Program-made: the position numbers and the translations under genes
Source of the DNA: Asterella californica
Lineage: Eukaryota > Streptophyta > Marchantiopsida > Marchantiales > Aytoniaceae
Assembly (NCBI GenBank): GCA_036924285.1
Contig: JAYKYS010000001.1
Location: 4,066,501-4,130,500, forward strand
Length of the DNA: 64,000 bases
Direction: 5' to 3'
Shown here: positions 1-11,404 of the stretch, piece after piece
How the letters are laid out: each line of letters starts with the position of its first letter
How positions within the stretch are numbered: position 1 is the stretch's first letter
The notes under the pieces: generated by a model
Databases searched by the model: none
Seen by the model: only the letters and a program-made list of their open reading frames with translations
Told to the model about the DNA's origin: nothing

Positions 1-249
1 CTGTGAAGCGATTCCTCCATACTCTGAAGTCTCTCGTGTAAATCATCTTCTGTCGCTCTCACCTTTAGTGTCAATTCCTCTTCTTCGATCCTCCTGGTCG
101 ACAGACGAATATTGAGTTCTTTCTCTTCCTTCTGCTTCTAGGCAAGTCGCATGTCAATTTGTTTCTCCTCCAATTTCTTCGAAGCAATACGCATGTCCAC
201 CTCTTCCTCAGCAATATGCATGCGGTGAGATGTATCATCAGATGATCCT
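1..249 (-). pseudogene. Coiled-coil N-terminal part of FCP1-like cargo gene, copy A (cut by window edge)
   Basis: On the minus strand, one frame gives a charged heptad-like segment running toward base 1 (EEEVDMRIASKKLEEKQ, then EKELNIRLSTRRIEEEE and DDLHERLQSMEESLH). One in-frame TAG lies near position 139. The segment resembles the coiled-coil region just upstream of the FCP1-like domain at 48.6-48.8 kb (RQEEEDLDARLAMKREEEE). It also sits in the same place, next to a repeat array and gene U. I infer that the phosphatase domain lies to the left, outside the window. The stop suggests decay. No splice signals can be tested at the edge. Confidence 0.5.
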
Positions 250-399
250 GTGAGAAAAAAATGTCAAACGTGAGGAAATTATGTCAAAGCGTCTGTTTAC
301 TAGAGTCTGCGATCCACTTCCATCTATCGCACTGCACCTGAAGTTTCATCTATCACGGTGAGTACGCTCAGGTCACGATTACTACATCCTGAAAGTCAT

Positions 400-885
400 C
401 TACAGCACCGAGTGCGACCTTGTACCGCACTAAGGAATAAGGTGCTCAGTGCGGTGGAGTGCTGAATACCGCATTGAGTGCGATCCGCACTCAAGAATAA
501 GACTTCTGCTCAGTGCGGCCGAGTGCTGAATATCTTACTGAGTGTGATCGTGCGTCGCACTCAGGAATAAGGTGCTTAGTGCGGCAGAGTGCTGAATACC
601 GCATTGAGTATGACCCACACTCAGGAATAAGGCTTTTGCTCAATACGGCCGAGTGCTGAATATCTCACTGAGTGCGACCCGCACTCAGGATTTTTGGTGC
701 TCAGTGCGGCGGAGTGTTGAATATCGCACTCATGAATAAGGCTTTTGCTCAGTGCGGCCGAGTGCTGAATACCTCACTCAGTGCGACCCGCACTCAGGAA
801 TAAGGTGCTCAGTGCGACAGAGTGCTGAATATCGCACTGAGTGCGACCGCACTCAAGAATAAGATGCGCAGTACGCGTTGGTCGC
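400..885. repeat. Tandem array A1 of the GCACTCAG/CTCAGTGCG family
   Basis: About eight units of roughly 60 bp contain AATAAGG, CTCAGTGCGG, GAGTGCTGAATA and CACTGAGTGCGACC. Units alternate between two types, one with AATAAGGTGCTCAGTGCGG and one with AATAAGGCTTTTGCTCAG, giving a higher-order period near 125 bp. Each unit holds the CACTGAG word and its complement, so it can fold. The array separates the FCP1-like fragment from gene U, like array B2 at 48.9-49.4 kb. Confidence 0.85.
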
Positions 886-1281
886 ACTGATCATAACTCG
901 CAAGCGAAGAGGGTTTACTCTAAACAAAATCTATCAAAATCTGTAATAAGCAAGACCATGTACTCAGTGATGCAAGAGACAGTACCTGCAAAATCATCTT
1001 ATCTTTCATTCATTGGTCCGATGTCCGCTTCAGGTTCAGATTCATCAGTTTCAGGGAGAGTTTGCTCCTCCGGGACTTCAGTTTCTCTGACGATGATCTG
1101 TATGAGAACAACATACAACAACTATGCATGTGAGCTATGAACTTCATATTGAATGATGTTGGAGTGTTAGATCGAATGGATGGACCGTGCCCTTTATCGT
1201 CATATAACATGCAAAAGATATGAAACACTTGAATATAAGACAACTATGCATATGAACTATGACTTTCGGATTGAGTCGTGC

Positions 1282-2250
1282 TCAAATGTTGATCGAATGA
1301 ATGAACCTGTATGGGAACTTCAGTTTGCCGAACAGCGTCTTCAGGTTGCGATGCTCAAGTGGGACTAATATAAACACTATTTCTCCGGAGATTCTCACGT
1401 GGATCATGATGTGAGTTAGAGCCATCCCCAAAAACGTCTCCAAAGTTCCACTTTTCTTCTGTTGCTTCACATGTTTCTGAACATGTAAAATCTCTACTTC
1501 TAAGTTCTCCAACATCAACTGTGCCCAGTCGAAATCTACCTCTAGACTTTCGACTTTTGACTTGACATATAATGTCAATTATCTTGTATCAGTTTGAGTC
1601 TTTTCCTCGCAAGAAAAACAGCATTGAGACACTGAAACACAGCTCTCCACCCCTCATAAGCACATTCTCTCGTGAAATAATGCTTTCCTACTCTGTCATA
1701 CTCAGGAAACCAGTCTGCAATTCGCACATGTCTCACAAAAGATGACATTGGAGTAACACCGGGAGGGATTGCGAAAGCTTCCCTGATGAGTTCGAGCGTG
1801 AACACGATCTCAATTGACCCCACCTTTTGCAATCCGAGTTTCGGGATTGTAAGAATGTAAAAAGGATTTACACAAACAAACTTGTAATTCATAATGTTAA
1901 TTCATATAAACATTAAACTCATCTAAAATAGTTTAACTATCCCTCGAATATATAAAAAAGAGCAAAAAGAAACAAGATAACCTTTACATACGGAGCAGCA
2001 AATGAAAACACATAAGAAAGAAGATAACTCTTACATCTGGAGGAGCAAAATCGAACGATAAGGCTATCAACAACTCTAACTTCTCAACCGCCTCTTCATC
2101 TACTCCGTTCAGCGCTCTCCATATGTCATGCTTATCCATCCGGTGCCACTTTATGTGATCTTGCATATCATCTTGCGTACTAAAAGAGATAAAAAAAGGT
2201 CCTTCTTCTTTTCTAGTGTTTGCCAAAAAAAGAATCACTAATCTACACAA
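1282..2250 (-). pseudogene. Unknown cargo protein U, copy A
   Basis: Three minus-strand reading frames (2250-1984, 1892-1575, 1578-1282) align in order with gene U of copy B at 49.45-50.53 kb. Shared words include EEGPFFISF / EEGPFLITF, LIREAFAIP / LIREAFVIP, FVRHV, GKHYFTREC / GKRYFAREC and LYVKSKVE. Copy B has a credible intron (donor near 50,310, acceptor near 50,176), so some breaks between the pieces are probably introns rather than damage. I recognise no domain. The protein is mixed alpha-helical and charged, without signal peptide or membrane segments. Conservation between two diverged copies shows that it was once a real gene. Whether this copy still works cannot be judged. Confidence 0.6.
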
Positions 2251-2259
2251 GAAACAAGG

Positions 2260-3060
2260 ATGTCAAAAAGGTCGCATGATAGAGATCACTGCGATTTAGA
2301 GCACTTCATTAATAATCCTAATCTGGACTCGGTTCCGATCGCACTGTTCATATACAGTGCGATTGAAATCGTCACCTCCCCAACTCAATGCGACCTGCTA
2401 TGCTTTTTCCGACTCAGTGTGACTCGCTTCGATTTATCCCCGACTCAATGCGACCCGCATCCCCGACTCTAAATCTCTAATCTCACGCACAAATTACTTC
2501 CCGACTCAGTGCGATCCCTTCTCCGACTCTATATCTATCCCGACTCAGTGCGATCTCTTCTCCGACTCTAAATCTCACGTATAAATTACTTCCCGACTCA
2601 GTGCGATCCTTTCCCCGACTCTAAATCTCACGCACAGATTTTCCTCTTCTCTCAGATCCCTTCCTCGATTCCAAAATCTCACGCACAAATTACTTCTCTA
2701 CTCAGTGCGATCCTTCAAATCCCTTCCTCGACTCTAAATCTCAAGCACAAATTACTTCTCGACTTAGTGCGATTCTCAGATCCCTTCCCCGACTCTAAAT
2801 CTCACGCACAAATTACTTCCCGACTCAGTGCTATCTCTTCTCCGACTCTAAATCTCTATCCTCGACTCGCTGCGATCCGCTTCTCCGACTCACAATCTCA
2901 GTGCTCAGTGCGACCCGCTGTGAGAATGTTATAATCGCACTGTTGATCGACTCCGTGCGACCTAAAACCTAAGTCACATTAATCACGTGTTAAAACGAGT
3001 CGCACTAAGGTTAGGGTTAAAACAATGATCGCACTGACTAATCACGAATAACAAAACAAA
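2260..3060. repeat. Tandem array A2 (CCGACTCAGTGCGATC units)
   Basis: Repeats of roughly 50-60 bp carry CCCGACTCAGTGCGATCC, TCTCCGACTCTAAATCTC and ACGCACAAATTACTT, with shortened and fused units. The core CTCAGTGCGA is shared with arrays A1 and B1-B3, but the spacer differs, so each array seems to have amplified its own version. The array lies between gene U and the Myb-like gene. Confidence 0.85.
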
Positions 3061-3315
3061 CCGAATCGAGAGGAAACAACGAATAACAACGTCTAGAACT
3101 ATATCGAACTCAATTGATACATTGTGCAGGACTCTTTATCTCCAGATGCACCCTCTGTCACGTAAATGTTCTTCCGTCTCTCTCTAACTCGTCTTCGAAC
3201 ACGCCCTCTGCAAGAAACCTTCGATGATCCGATCGACAAGCTTTTGCTAAACATTCAAAAATGTGTACAAATGAATACAAATAAACGAACTTTTTACTCT
3301 CAAACCTCAGTTACA

Positions 3316-4358
3316 TGTTATCGAGCTTCTCGATAATTTCTTTGATTTCCTCGAATGACTTTCTTTATTTATACAATTCTACAAACCAAGAAGTATGCCT
3401 TTTCCTACTCTGTTCCTTCTCGTGACTTTCTCTCGATCTTTTCTTCTCTTCCAAAGAGGCCATCATGTATTCAACAAACACTTTCCTATACTGTGTCTTC
3501 TCTCTTATACTCTCCTCTACGAATTCAACACTCCTCCTTTTATATTCACCATGCTGTTGCTGACTCCGGATCTTTGATTTCTAGACATTTCCTGCACCGA
3601 CTCAAGTACTGTCCCTCTGCTCATCTCTTCTTCTCCATCCGGGCTCATCTCATCTCGTCCACCATCTCTTTTCGTTCTCTCTTCATCAATCGGACTCATT
3701 TCATCTTCATCGCGGTGAGAAATATCCATATCTCCATCGTCTTCTTCAACCCGTAATGTACTATCGGATCGAGGAAGAGTACTCTCTGCTTGAAACTGAG
3801 AATCATATCTCATAAATTCTTCTTCTGAAGGAATCCGAATTGCAAGAATAGCAAGAGGATCAATGTTGGCACGACTACAAAAACAACATTCATGCGGTAA
3901 AAATGAGGACACTTTCCATTCAACTTATCTTCCAACGTCAATCCGTGCAACATTTCATCTTATGTCAATCCTCCTCCCGTACTATCTTGAATCTCTTTCG
4001 CCTTCTTGTACATGTCAACGTATCTGTCAAATTTCTTTTTCAATTCTACACCTGTCACAACATGAAATCCATTTTTCTCCGAAAGTTGTGCCGCCATGAT
4101 ACCAAATGCAGTGGCTTTGCTCAAGCACTTCCCCGCACCAACTTTAGTTTTTTGACCAGCTCCATGCAGTGCAGCAAAATTTTCTTCATCTTCGATATAC
4201 GCAACTATCTTCTCATAATCTTCTACATTCAAACGGATGTGTGATTTCTTCAGCACCTCTGAACTTCTCGGAGCCATTGCATTGCGAAGAGAGTCTACTT
4301 CAACATCACATTCCACTTCATCAGCTATACTGATAACTTCATCACTTATACTGCTCAT
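3316..4358 (-). pseudogene. Myb/SANT-like DNA-binding protein of a DNA transposon, broken
   Basis: The 132-aa N-terminal ORF (4358-3960) has the pattern of Myb/SANT-like proteins carried by eukaryotic DNA transposons: RLNVEDYEKIVAYIED, ENFAALHGAG, FGIMAAQLSEKNGF, KKKFDRYVDMYKKAKE and DSTGGGLT. An in-frame TAA follows at once, but the frame continues with LEDKLNGKCPHFYRMN, the expected end of this domain. An acidic linker and a lysine/glutamate-rich coiled-coil tail (VFVEYMMASLEEKKRS to IKEIIEKLDNM) continue to about 3316 with more breaks. Such proteins usually assist the transposase of Harbinger-like or related elements. It lies beyond array A2, where copy B has its transposase. Confidence 0.6.
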
Positions 4359-4419
4359 CGTGTCACTTCAGTTATTCAAAAGACTTCAGTTATTCAAAAG
4401 ATGCTTGTTCACTCTTTGA

Positions 4420-5280
4420 TCAATGTACCACTCGCTCCACTACTTCAAGATCGATTGAATGCGGACTTGCGTAAGCGTGTCTCTCATCATCCTAAGTATG
4501 GTCACATTTAAGCACAATGTACTTTATAAATATCACGGGTAAGTTTGAAACGCCCTCTTTTATAGCCGCGGCTATAGGATGTAGTACGCCCACAAAGTTA
4601 CCCGCAGTTATACAAACCCAATATCCGCCATCGAGTTACGGAAAATATTCCACCGTCCGTTAGTGAATAATTCTCCCGAACTTTGACACCCCCTATTGTT
4701 TTAGTTTGTTTGTATGAAATATAAGAACTTTTTAAGGACGTTTTTTGATTCAAGTGAACGCGAGAATCACGAACTGATGTGTTTCCTCTGTGATATCATA
4801 GACGCAAGAAAGGTATATCAATAGAGACTAGCACAATCGCCATGTCAACTATCTACCGAATGCAGTCAATCATGAGTTGACCAAGTTACATTTTTTACGC
4901 ATGTGTACGGCCAAGTTAGAAGTTAGGCGCATGAGACTAGAGAAAAGGTCGAAATGGTTTATAACTCTGTACTACTCCTGGTGAAGATGGATAGTAGTGC
5001 GGAGAGGGAGCGGAGGCGGAGTGCGGGAGGATGAGAGTGAGAGTGTCTGTGAGAGGAGGAGGGTGTTAGAGTGTGATAGAGTGATTATTTTTTACATTTT
5101 CTTTTCCATTTTCTTTTTCTGTTTTTTTATCTTAGAATTGACGCATTTGGTGGAGAGATGAGTGAGTATTAAATAGTTTCAGATTTTCTAAGAATTTAGG
5201 GTTAGAGAGGGTTCTTTTTAGGGTTTTTGGTCACATTTAGTGTATTTAATTTTTTATCTGTACATACCAGGGTTTAGGAT
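4420..5280. other. Gene-free spacer with one MITE-type end
   Basis: I see no coding sequence. At about 4,678-4,697 is AACTTTGACACCCCCTATT, the same end sequence as the MITE at 11.04-11.40 kb and the element end at 45.30 kb. No convincing partner end was found; a degraded AAGTTTGAAACGCCC stands near 4,531. Confidence 0.5.
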
Positions 5281-5420
5281 TCTTCTCCTCTCTTCTCTTC
5301 TCTCCGTCTTTTTTCTTTTTCTTTTTTTTTTCTTTTTTTTCTTTTTTTTTCTTTTCCTTCTCTCTTTGTTTTCTCTCTTTTTATTTTTATCTCTATTTTC
5401 TATTTTCTGTTTGGAGATGT
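5280..5420. repeat. Pyrimidine-rich low-complexity tract
   Basis: Almost pure T and C on the plus strand, with long runs of TTTTTC type. Any open frame across it is compositional. It lies just before the LINE relic. Confidence 0.85.
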
Positions 5421-5500
5421 TTCTATCACGAGTACCATTTGACCGGATGTCGTCTTTTCTTTAGCTATGGGTACTCTCTCTCCCATGAGATCGAAACTGA

Positions 5501-8500
5501 TTCGAGACACACCATGTGTGCAATCAGTTATTTACCTCGCAAGGGATAAAATCTCATGTGAGAAAGATGCACAAGAGCTATGATACGACCACATGGGATG
5601 CCCAGGTTAGCCGAGATCGGAGGTCTACACGTGTAGTCATTATGTCACCATTAGCCCTTCTTTCTGGAGTTCCTCCAGAGTCGTGGGAGGGGTTGAGAGT
5701 CCACTCTGACACTATTCTGAGTTTGTTCGAAACGAGTTTCCCTTGTCTGCGTTTGTTCCATCGGTTACATCGTGCTCTTCATGACGAGGTGAGACAAGCA
5801 TTCCGTCTAACTCTTGACATGTTGGCACGGAACACCAATGACGAGGCGACGTGGTTACTGTTCCTCCTACTTCCTCGTTGGTGTCCCCGTTATACTCGAG
5901 GTGGCAGAGGACATCGAGAGGTGGCCGCCCGTCTTCGGAGATTCTGTGCAGGTGATTGGGCGGCCTTACAGAAGGAATCAGTCCGTGCGGTACGAGGTAG
6001 GAGTGAGTCTGTCTCTACACGTGATGTCTCATCTTCCGTCCGCATACGATGTTGTAGGATGTTAGGTCAGGTTGGAGAGTACAGTAGAGCTACTAGAGCA
6101 TTGCATCCTTTGTCATTGGCATGTCCTACTGAGGAGACGATCGCTGCGTTGTGTTTTCTTCACCCCTCACCGGGTGATCCCTCACCACCTGAGGTCCAAG
6201 ACTATCAGCCTGAGGAGTCATTATGTCTCGATAGATCCTTGTTTGCGCAGGCTTTGTGTACAGCTCCACGTCTATCCTCTGGAGGTCTGTCTGGGATGGT
6301 CTACGAGCACCTACGGGATTGTTTCCAGACAGACGACCCCTCTAGTGGTTTCATGGAGCTTTTTCAGGTAGTGGCAGCAGTAGCTCAGGGACATATTCCT
6401 CAATCTATAGCTCAGGTACTAGGGACAGCAAGACTTTTGATCACGACGAAGGATGAGGGAGAGATTTGACCGATAGCCATCGATGAGATTCTCTTTTGAC
6501 TTATCAGTCGTACCATTGTCCTTCAGCTTCGAGATACTTTTCAGGACCACTTTTGTCCACATCAATTTGAAGTTGCGACACCGGGAGGTTGTGAGTCTGT
6601 GTCTTTTGGCATTAGGGCTCTCTTGGACATCCATCCCGATTGGGTTGTCCTACATGTAGACGTGAAAAATGCTTTTAATAGGATTTCCTACGCTTCCAAC
6701 TTTAAGGAGCTCATGGATGACGAGGGATCTCTGACGGGTCTCGTCCCTTTCGTGCGATCGTTCTATGGTTCTTCTTCTTCTCTTTACTACCAGCATGGTC
6801 CTACGATACAGGGAGTTACAATCATCAGTTCCGCTGCAAGTACTCGTCGGGGAGATCTTTTGGGTGGACCTCTCTTTCTCTTAGCTCACTATAGAGCTCT
6901 CTTGGTCACCGCCTTGGCTGCTCCAGGTTGTGTTTTTCCATCTTTAGCTGATGATACGCACATCTTAGGTCCGACGGATCAAGTCGTGTTGTCTTTGACC
7001 ACCTTGTCTCTCAATTGACCTCGATAGGGCTGAGGGTGAAGGTGTCAAAGTGCAAGGCTTGGTCTCCCATAGGTATACCGTCAGACCTACAGCTCCCGGA
7101 GAGATTTGTTACCTCTACATATGGTTTACACATCCTCGGAGTACTTGTGGGTACAGAGGACTTTGTCTCTCGATTCTTAGATGTTGCTCTGGCGGAGGAC
7201 GTTTTGCATATCGAGGATCTCCCTATGTTGGAGGATCCTCAGGTTGCCTTTGGTATTCTTTCCTCTTCTATTGCATGACGTCTTAGTTACTTACTCCGCA
7301 CAGTACCTCCATCTCTTATCTTCATCTCGCGGCTTAGGGAGTTTGATATGAAGATCATGGAGGTGTTTGGCGACATCAAAGGACCGAGGACTTTTGACTG
7401 TGTGGCAGGATCTCTCGCACGTAGGTAGACATCTTTGTCGATATCATGTGGCGGGGTGGGTCTATTATCCATGGAGGAGATTGCTGCGGCAGTCTTTTTG
7501 GATAGTTGGGCCCTCTCAACACCTTAGCTCTGTTGCCGTTTTCTCGTGCGAGATAGACCTATTCTGGAGAGCTATATGACAGAGATGGAGGATGGTTCTT
7601 ACTCACTACAGATGTGTCTCCGTGAGACAAGAGATAGTTTGACTCTTAAGGCACATGAGGCACACCCTCGATTCGATACCTTAGCTATCGATGGATCTCG
7701 CGGACTATAGTCTTCTCTGACGAGACACCACTTCCATCAGGTTCTCCACGCGCTCTTAGTGGATCCTTCCATCTCACGGGATACTAGAGCTCGACTCCGC
7801 TCTTGTTCGGACAAGGGTGCAGGCTCTTGGCTCATAGCTTGACCTTGTATTAGAGCGTTCCGACTCGCACCGACTATCTTCTCTACAGCGATGAGGTTCC
7901 GCCTAAGCTTGGTCCAGCATGTTGCTTCGGCACTATCCACTTGCGAGTGCGGTGTCTCGCTCGGCACATCAGGTCGTCATCTTGCTCGATGTCCTCATGG
8001 TGGAGAGCGGATAGCTACCCACGATGCCATCAGAGACGTCGTGTTTGTCTTAGCACGAGAGAGCGATCACATGACGTGGAGAGAGCGTTGGTACGTCCTT
8101 CAGATAAGAGGATTAGTGAGAGTTGACTTGTACATGATGAGGGAGGATCATGTCTCAATGGCTGATGTGGTTGTCACGGATCCGACACTGGACTCAGTGG
8201 CGACACAGGTGGTCATCCATCCCCCAAGATGAGTTGTAGGCGTGGCGGCAGCAGCGAAAGTGATCAAGTAAGGAGTATGCAAGTGGGACATCGCTTCATC
8301 CCCTTAGCTTTGGAGATATATGGATCGACAGGCTTGGAGTTCGACGTCTTTCTGAGAGATTGTGCTAGAGCTTATCATGAGAGGCGCCAGGGTACCACTT
8401 TCTCTTTCTTTCTGCGTCACGTTTTTTAGGCAGCGAGTTTTCATTTCTCTACAGAGAGCTTTAGCAGGCGCCATTCACAGAAGAACAATCGCAGTAGGTG

Positions 8501-8604
8501 ATGCTTCTTTAGGTGCATCAGTTGTTTGCAGACATACTAACTTTTTGGTCTCTGACATTATAAATGCGACAGGTAATTTTAGAGCTACTGATAGCGGAGC
8601 TTAG
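5501..8604 (+). pseudogene. R2-like non-LTR retrotransposon (LINE) relic: zinc finger, RT, CCHC, restriction-like endonuclease
   Basis: The order is: a C2H2-like finger remnant near 5,516-5,570 (LFTSQGIKSHVRKMH); the region leading into the RT, with LSSGGLSGMVYEHLRD; an in-frame TGA at 6,467-6,469 followed by PIAIDEIL; and the RT core in a second frame from 6,599. The core has motif A VDVKNAFNR at about 6,656, motif B RRGDLLGGPLF (normal GDPLGG proline lost) and catalytic LADD at 6,944-6,955. After it come VSKCKAW and HILGVLVG (about 7,015-7,278). A CCHC knuckle (CECG, GRHLARC, THDAIRDV) starts near 7,942. A segment VRVDLYMMREDHVSMADVVV fits the restriction-like nuclease of R2/NeSL-type LINEs. 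No APE nuclease was seen. Several stops and frameshifts mean the copy is dead. Confidence 0.85.
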
Positions 8605-8610
8605 CCCCGC

Positions 8611-10140
8611 TGTTTTTCCCTTTTTGGTTGTTGCTTGGCCCTTCGGGTCCTTCTTTCCCTTGTAAGGCTTGAATGGGGTCTTCCCATCCGTTTGCTATTC
8701 ATTGGTTCGCGTTGTCTTCGTATAACTCTGTAAACAAGTCTGGTTCTTATCACTCACGCAACACAGGTGGTATGAATCATACGACATGTTGACCAGCTTA
8801 CGAATCTGTAGGCTGTAGTACTAGTCCAGAATCATTCAAATATCTCGAGTGTCTGGCAGCCTACAGTCGTGTGGTTGAATCGAGAATCCAGCGACTACGG
8901 GATATCAGCCGCACCCATTGCGGTACTGGCTCTGTTTTAGTACTGTTTTACCTCATGAGTCATGAGTCAAATTTCCAGCCGAAGCAGACACGCTTCTGGG
9001 GGCGACCGGGCAGTCTATTTACGTAGGGTATGAATCCTGACAGTCTGGATTCTTCTAAGTTTACGTCATGGCACTTCGGTACTGGTAGTAACCGGTGACC
9101 CGATAACGACCACGCACAAACTAATAACGCTGATAACAGTAAAGGATAAACCTGCTTATTTCGGCTGAGACTCTTGACAAACCGCACAGTTCAGTTTGAA
9201 CTTACTGTACGCTCCTTTTTTTCATATCGTCCATATATTCACTTCATCCATCTGTCGATGGAGAAGGGAAATATGCAGAGGTTTAATTTAATATTTATTT
9301 TTTTAAAAGAAAGATTAATTATTACGTTAAAGTTATCTTTTATTAATGTATCAATAGTTTTTAGTTTTTAGATTTTTATTTTAAATACGTTGAATGTGTA
9401 TTTACCTCTTATATTTTATATATTAGTCTGTTCATGTTTCCAGACATGGACTAACAATTAATAGTTTTAAAATCTTTTAATTATTGTATCCACTTGATTA
9501 ATAAATTTTGTTTAACATTTATATAATTTTTGATATCAGTAAATAGACAAATTTCTTCAAAATTTCATTGACCATGTATATTGTATTGCATGTATATCCA
9601 TCAATATATAGTGTACCTGGTTATAATCAGACACCCTGTGCAAGATACTGTTTTGAATATAAAAAGTTTTTGCTAATACATGTGTAATGATATATACAAG
9701 ACAAAGTTCAAAGATGTTATTATCAATTTGTATTCACATTTCTCCAAAGAAATTTCTCAGATATGATTATACATGTACGAGTTCGCGATGTATTGTTGTA
9801 AAGTTTGAAAAAGAATCAACTGAAGTCAGTCTGTTCAAAACCTAGTACTCGAATATCCTTATTGACATGCAGCAAATCTAGCAGGGATCAAACCTCCTTA
9901 CACGGATGTCAGTTTGTGTTACCATAGAACAATATTACTCATAAGTAAATTTTTGTAATTTTTTTGAAATATGTGTTTAATATAGTATTATAGTTGTTCA
10001 GTTAGAAAATATATCTTCTAGTGAGTTTTTTTGATTTTAACGCAAATTGAACGTTATTTGAACGATGTAAGACTGTACTGTAACAAAAGTTTATTTAATC
10101 CATGGGTCTCCAAACTGCCAGGTCGGTAGGACACGTCAAG
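8611..10140. other. LINE 3' flank and AT-rich non-coding sequence
   Basis: To about 8,930 the sequence is moderately GC-rich and may be the 3' untranslated part of the LINE. From about 9,200 it is strongly AT-rich without credible ORFs. No poly(A) tail or target duplication of the LINE could be fixed by eye. Confidence 0.4.
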
Positions 10141-10240
10141 CGGAAATTTGAAGGGAATTTGGAGTATTCAGGTCAGTACGTGGCTATCCAGTAGCTACAG
10201 AATAGAGCATAGGAGCCGTATATCTTGGCAAACTGAAGTG

Positions 10241-10436
10241 TTCAGAGGCCACCGGAAGTTGGAGGGGCCACTGTCCCTTTTCCCGGCTTCTCCTTTCGGT
10301 TTGTACTGCAGGGTCTGGTGCTTTTCCTACCTGTTGTATTCAGAGGCCACCGGAAGTTGGAGGGGCCACTGTTCCCTTTTCCCGGCTTATCCTTTCTCTT
10401 TGTACTGCACGGTCTGGGGCTTTTCCTACCTGTTGC
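10241..10436. repeat. 98-bp direct tandem duplication
   Basis: Two nearly identical units start with TTCAGAGGCCACCGGAAG at 10,241 and 10,339. They differ at a few bases (for example GGCTTCTCC versus GGCTTATCC). ORFs across them follow from the duplication. Function unknown. Confidence 0.9.
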
Positions 10437-11040
10437 TGTTATCTCTTCCCTTCCCATCCGGAGTGGGGAGGAAATGCCAACATAACAAGCCAAGACAAAA
10501 TGGTCCCTACTATAGATAGAAATGTTCGGCATTTTGTTTGAATCGTACCAGACACGAAGACCTTTGAAAAGTCACACTAAAGGACGGATGAGAATACATC
10601 TGGCTCTGACTGAACCAGAAGTATAGTAACCCCGAGCCGGCAGTATTGTCTAAAGTCATGAGGTCAAAGGGAATCAGCATTTGGCGCTGAGAGTCTGGTC
10701 TGAGAGGGGCAGTGGTATGTTCCCCACAGTAAGTTTCTACTGAGAGGTGGAACAAAAGACGCCAAATATCGCCAAATATCAGTCACAAGAATGAGGAAAA
10801 ATGGGATAAGGGGGGGAAAAGATTTCCACGATCCTGGGCAAGAGGAGAATCTTTCCGGTGTCTGACATACGATGTTCTATAGAGTGGATAACAAGAGAAG
10901 CAACAGACGGGAACGCAAGGGAGATCCCGGAAAGCGCTACAACAGAGATCGCAAAAGACAAATTAGGACTCCACACGCACTTGCCTCCAAGCCCACCAGT
11001 TATAAATTTTCCACAACGGGAAGTGCGTAGACTAGATAAT

Positions 11041-11396
11041 AGAGGGTGTCAATGTTAAACATCTTTTTGAAAGATTTTACACTCGAGGGAAGGAGTTACT
11101 ACTTCGGATAAACCTTGCAAAGTGTTTTGTGCGGGCACTTGCGGAAGTACTCGTAAGAAAATATTTTTTTACGATTATTTATTCATTTTGTATGTTATTT
11201 TTAATAGTGGAATGTCTAGTATATGGAGTAATTATTTTGAGCGTTAAATTAAAAAAATTAATTGAAAAAATATAATGTCGAGTCATAAATGAGACTCAGA
11301 CTCAATCACGCTTCCATACAAAATTAACTATTGCGATATTACTATTTTTTTTCTCTTCGTCATCGAAGAATATCTACCTGCAACTTTGACACCCAC
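11041..11396. mobile_element. MITE with GGGTGTCAA terminal inverted repeats
   Basis: The left end AGAGGGTGTCAATGTT and right end AACTTTGACACCCACT are inverted repeats matching at 14 of 16 positions, about 355 bp apart. There is no coding capacity. The left 100 bp resemble, in inverted orientation, the sequence at 45.18-45.32 kb (shared GGTGTCAA, TTTTTTGAA, GAGGG, GGAGTTAC, CGTAAGAAAA-like words). The flanks are AT-rich (ATAAT / AATAAC), so the target duplication is ambiguous. Confidence 0.65.
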
Positions 11397-11404
11397 TAAT
11401 AACA

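Noticed and set aside
5240..5464. 74-codon phenylalanine/leucine-rich frame
   Set aside because: Translation of the T/C low-complexity tract.
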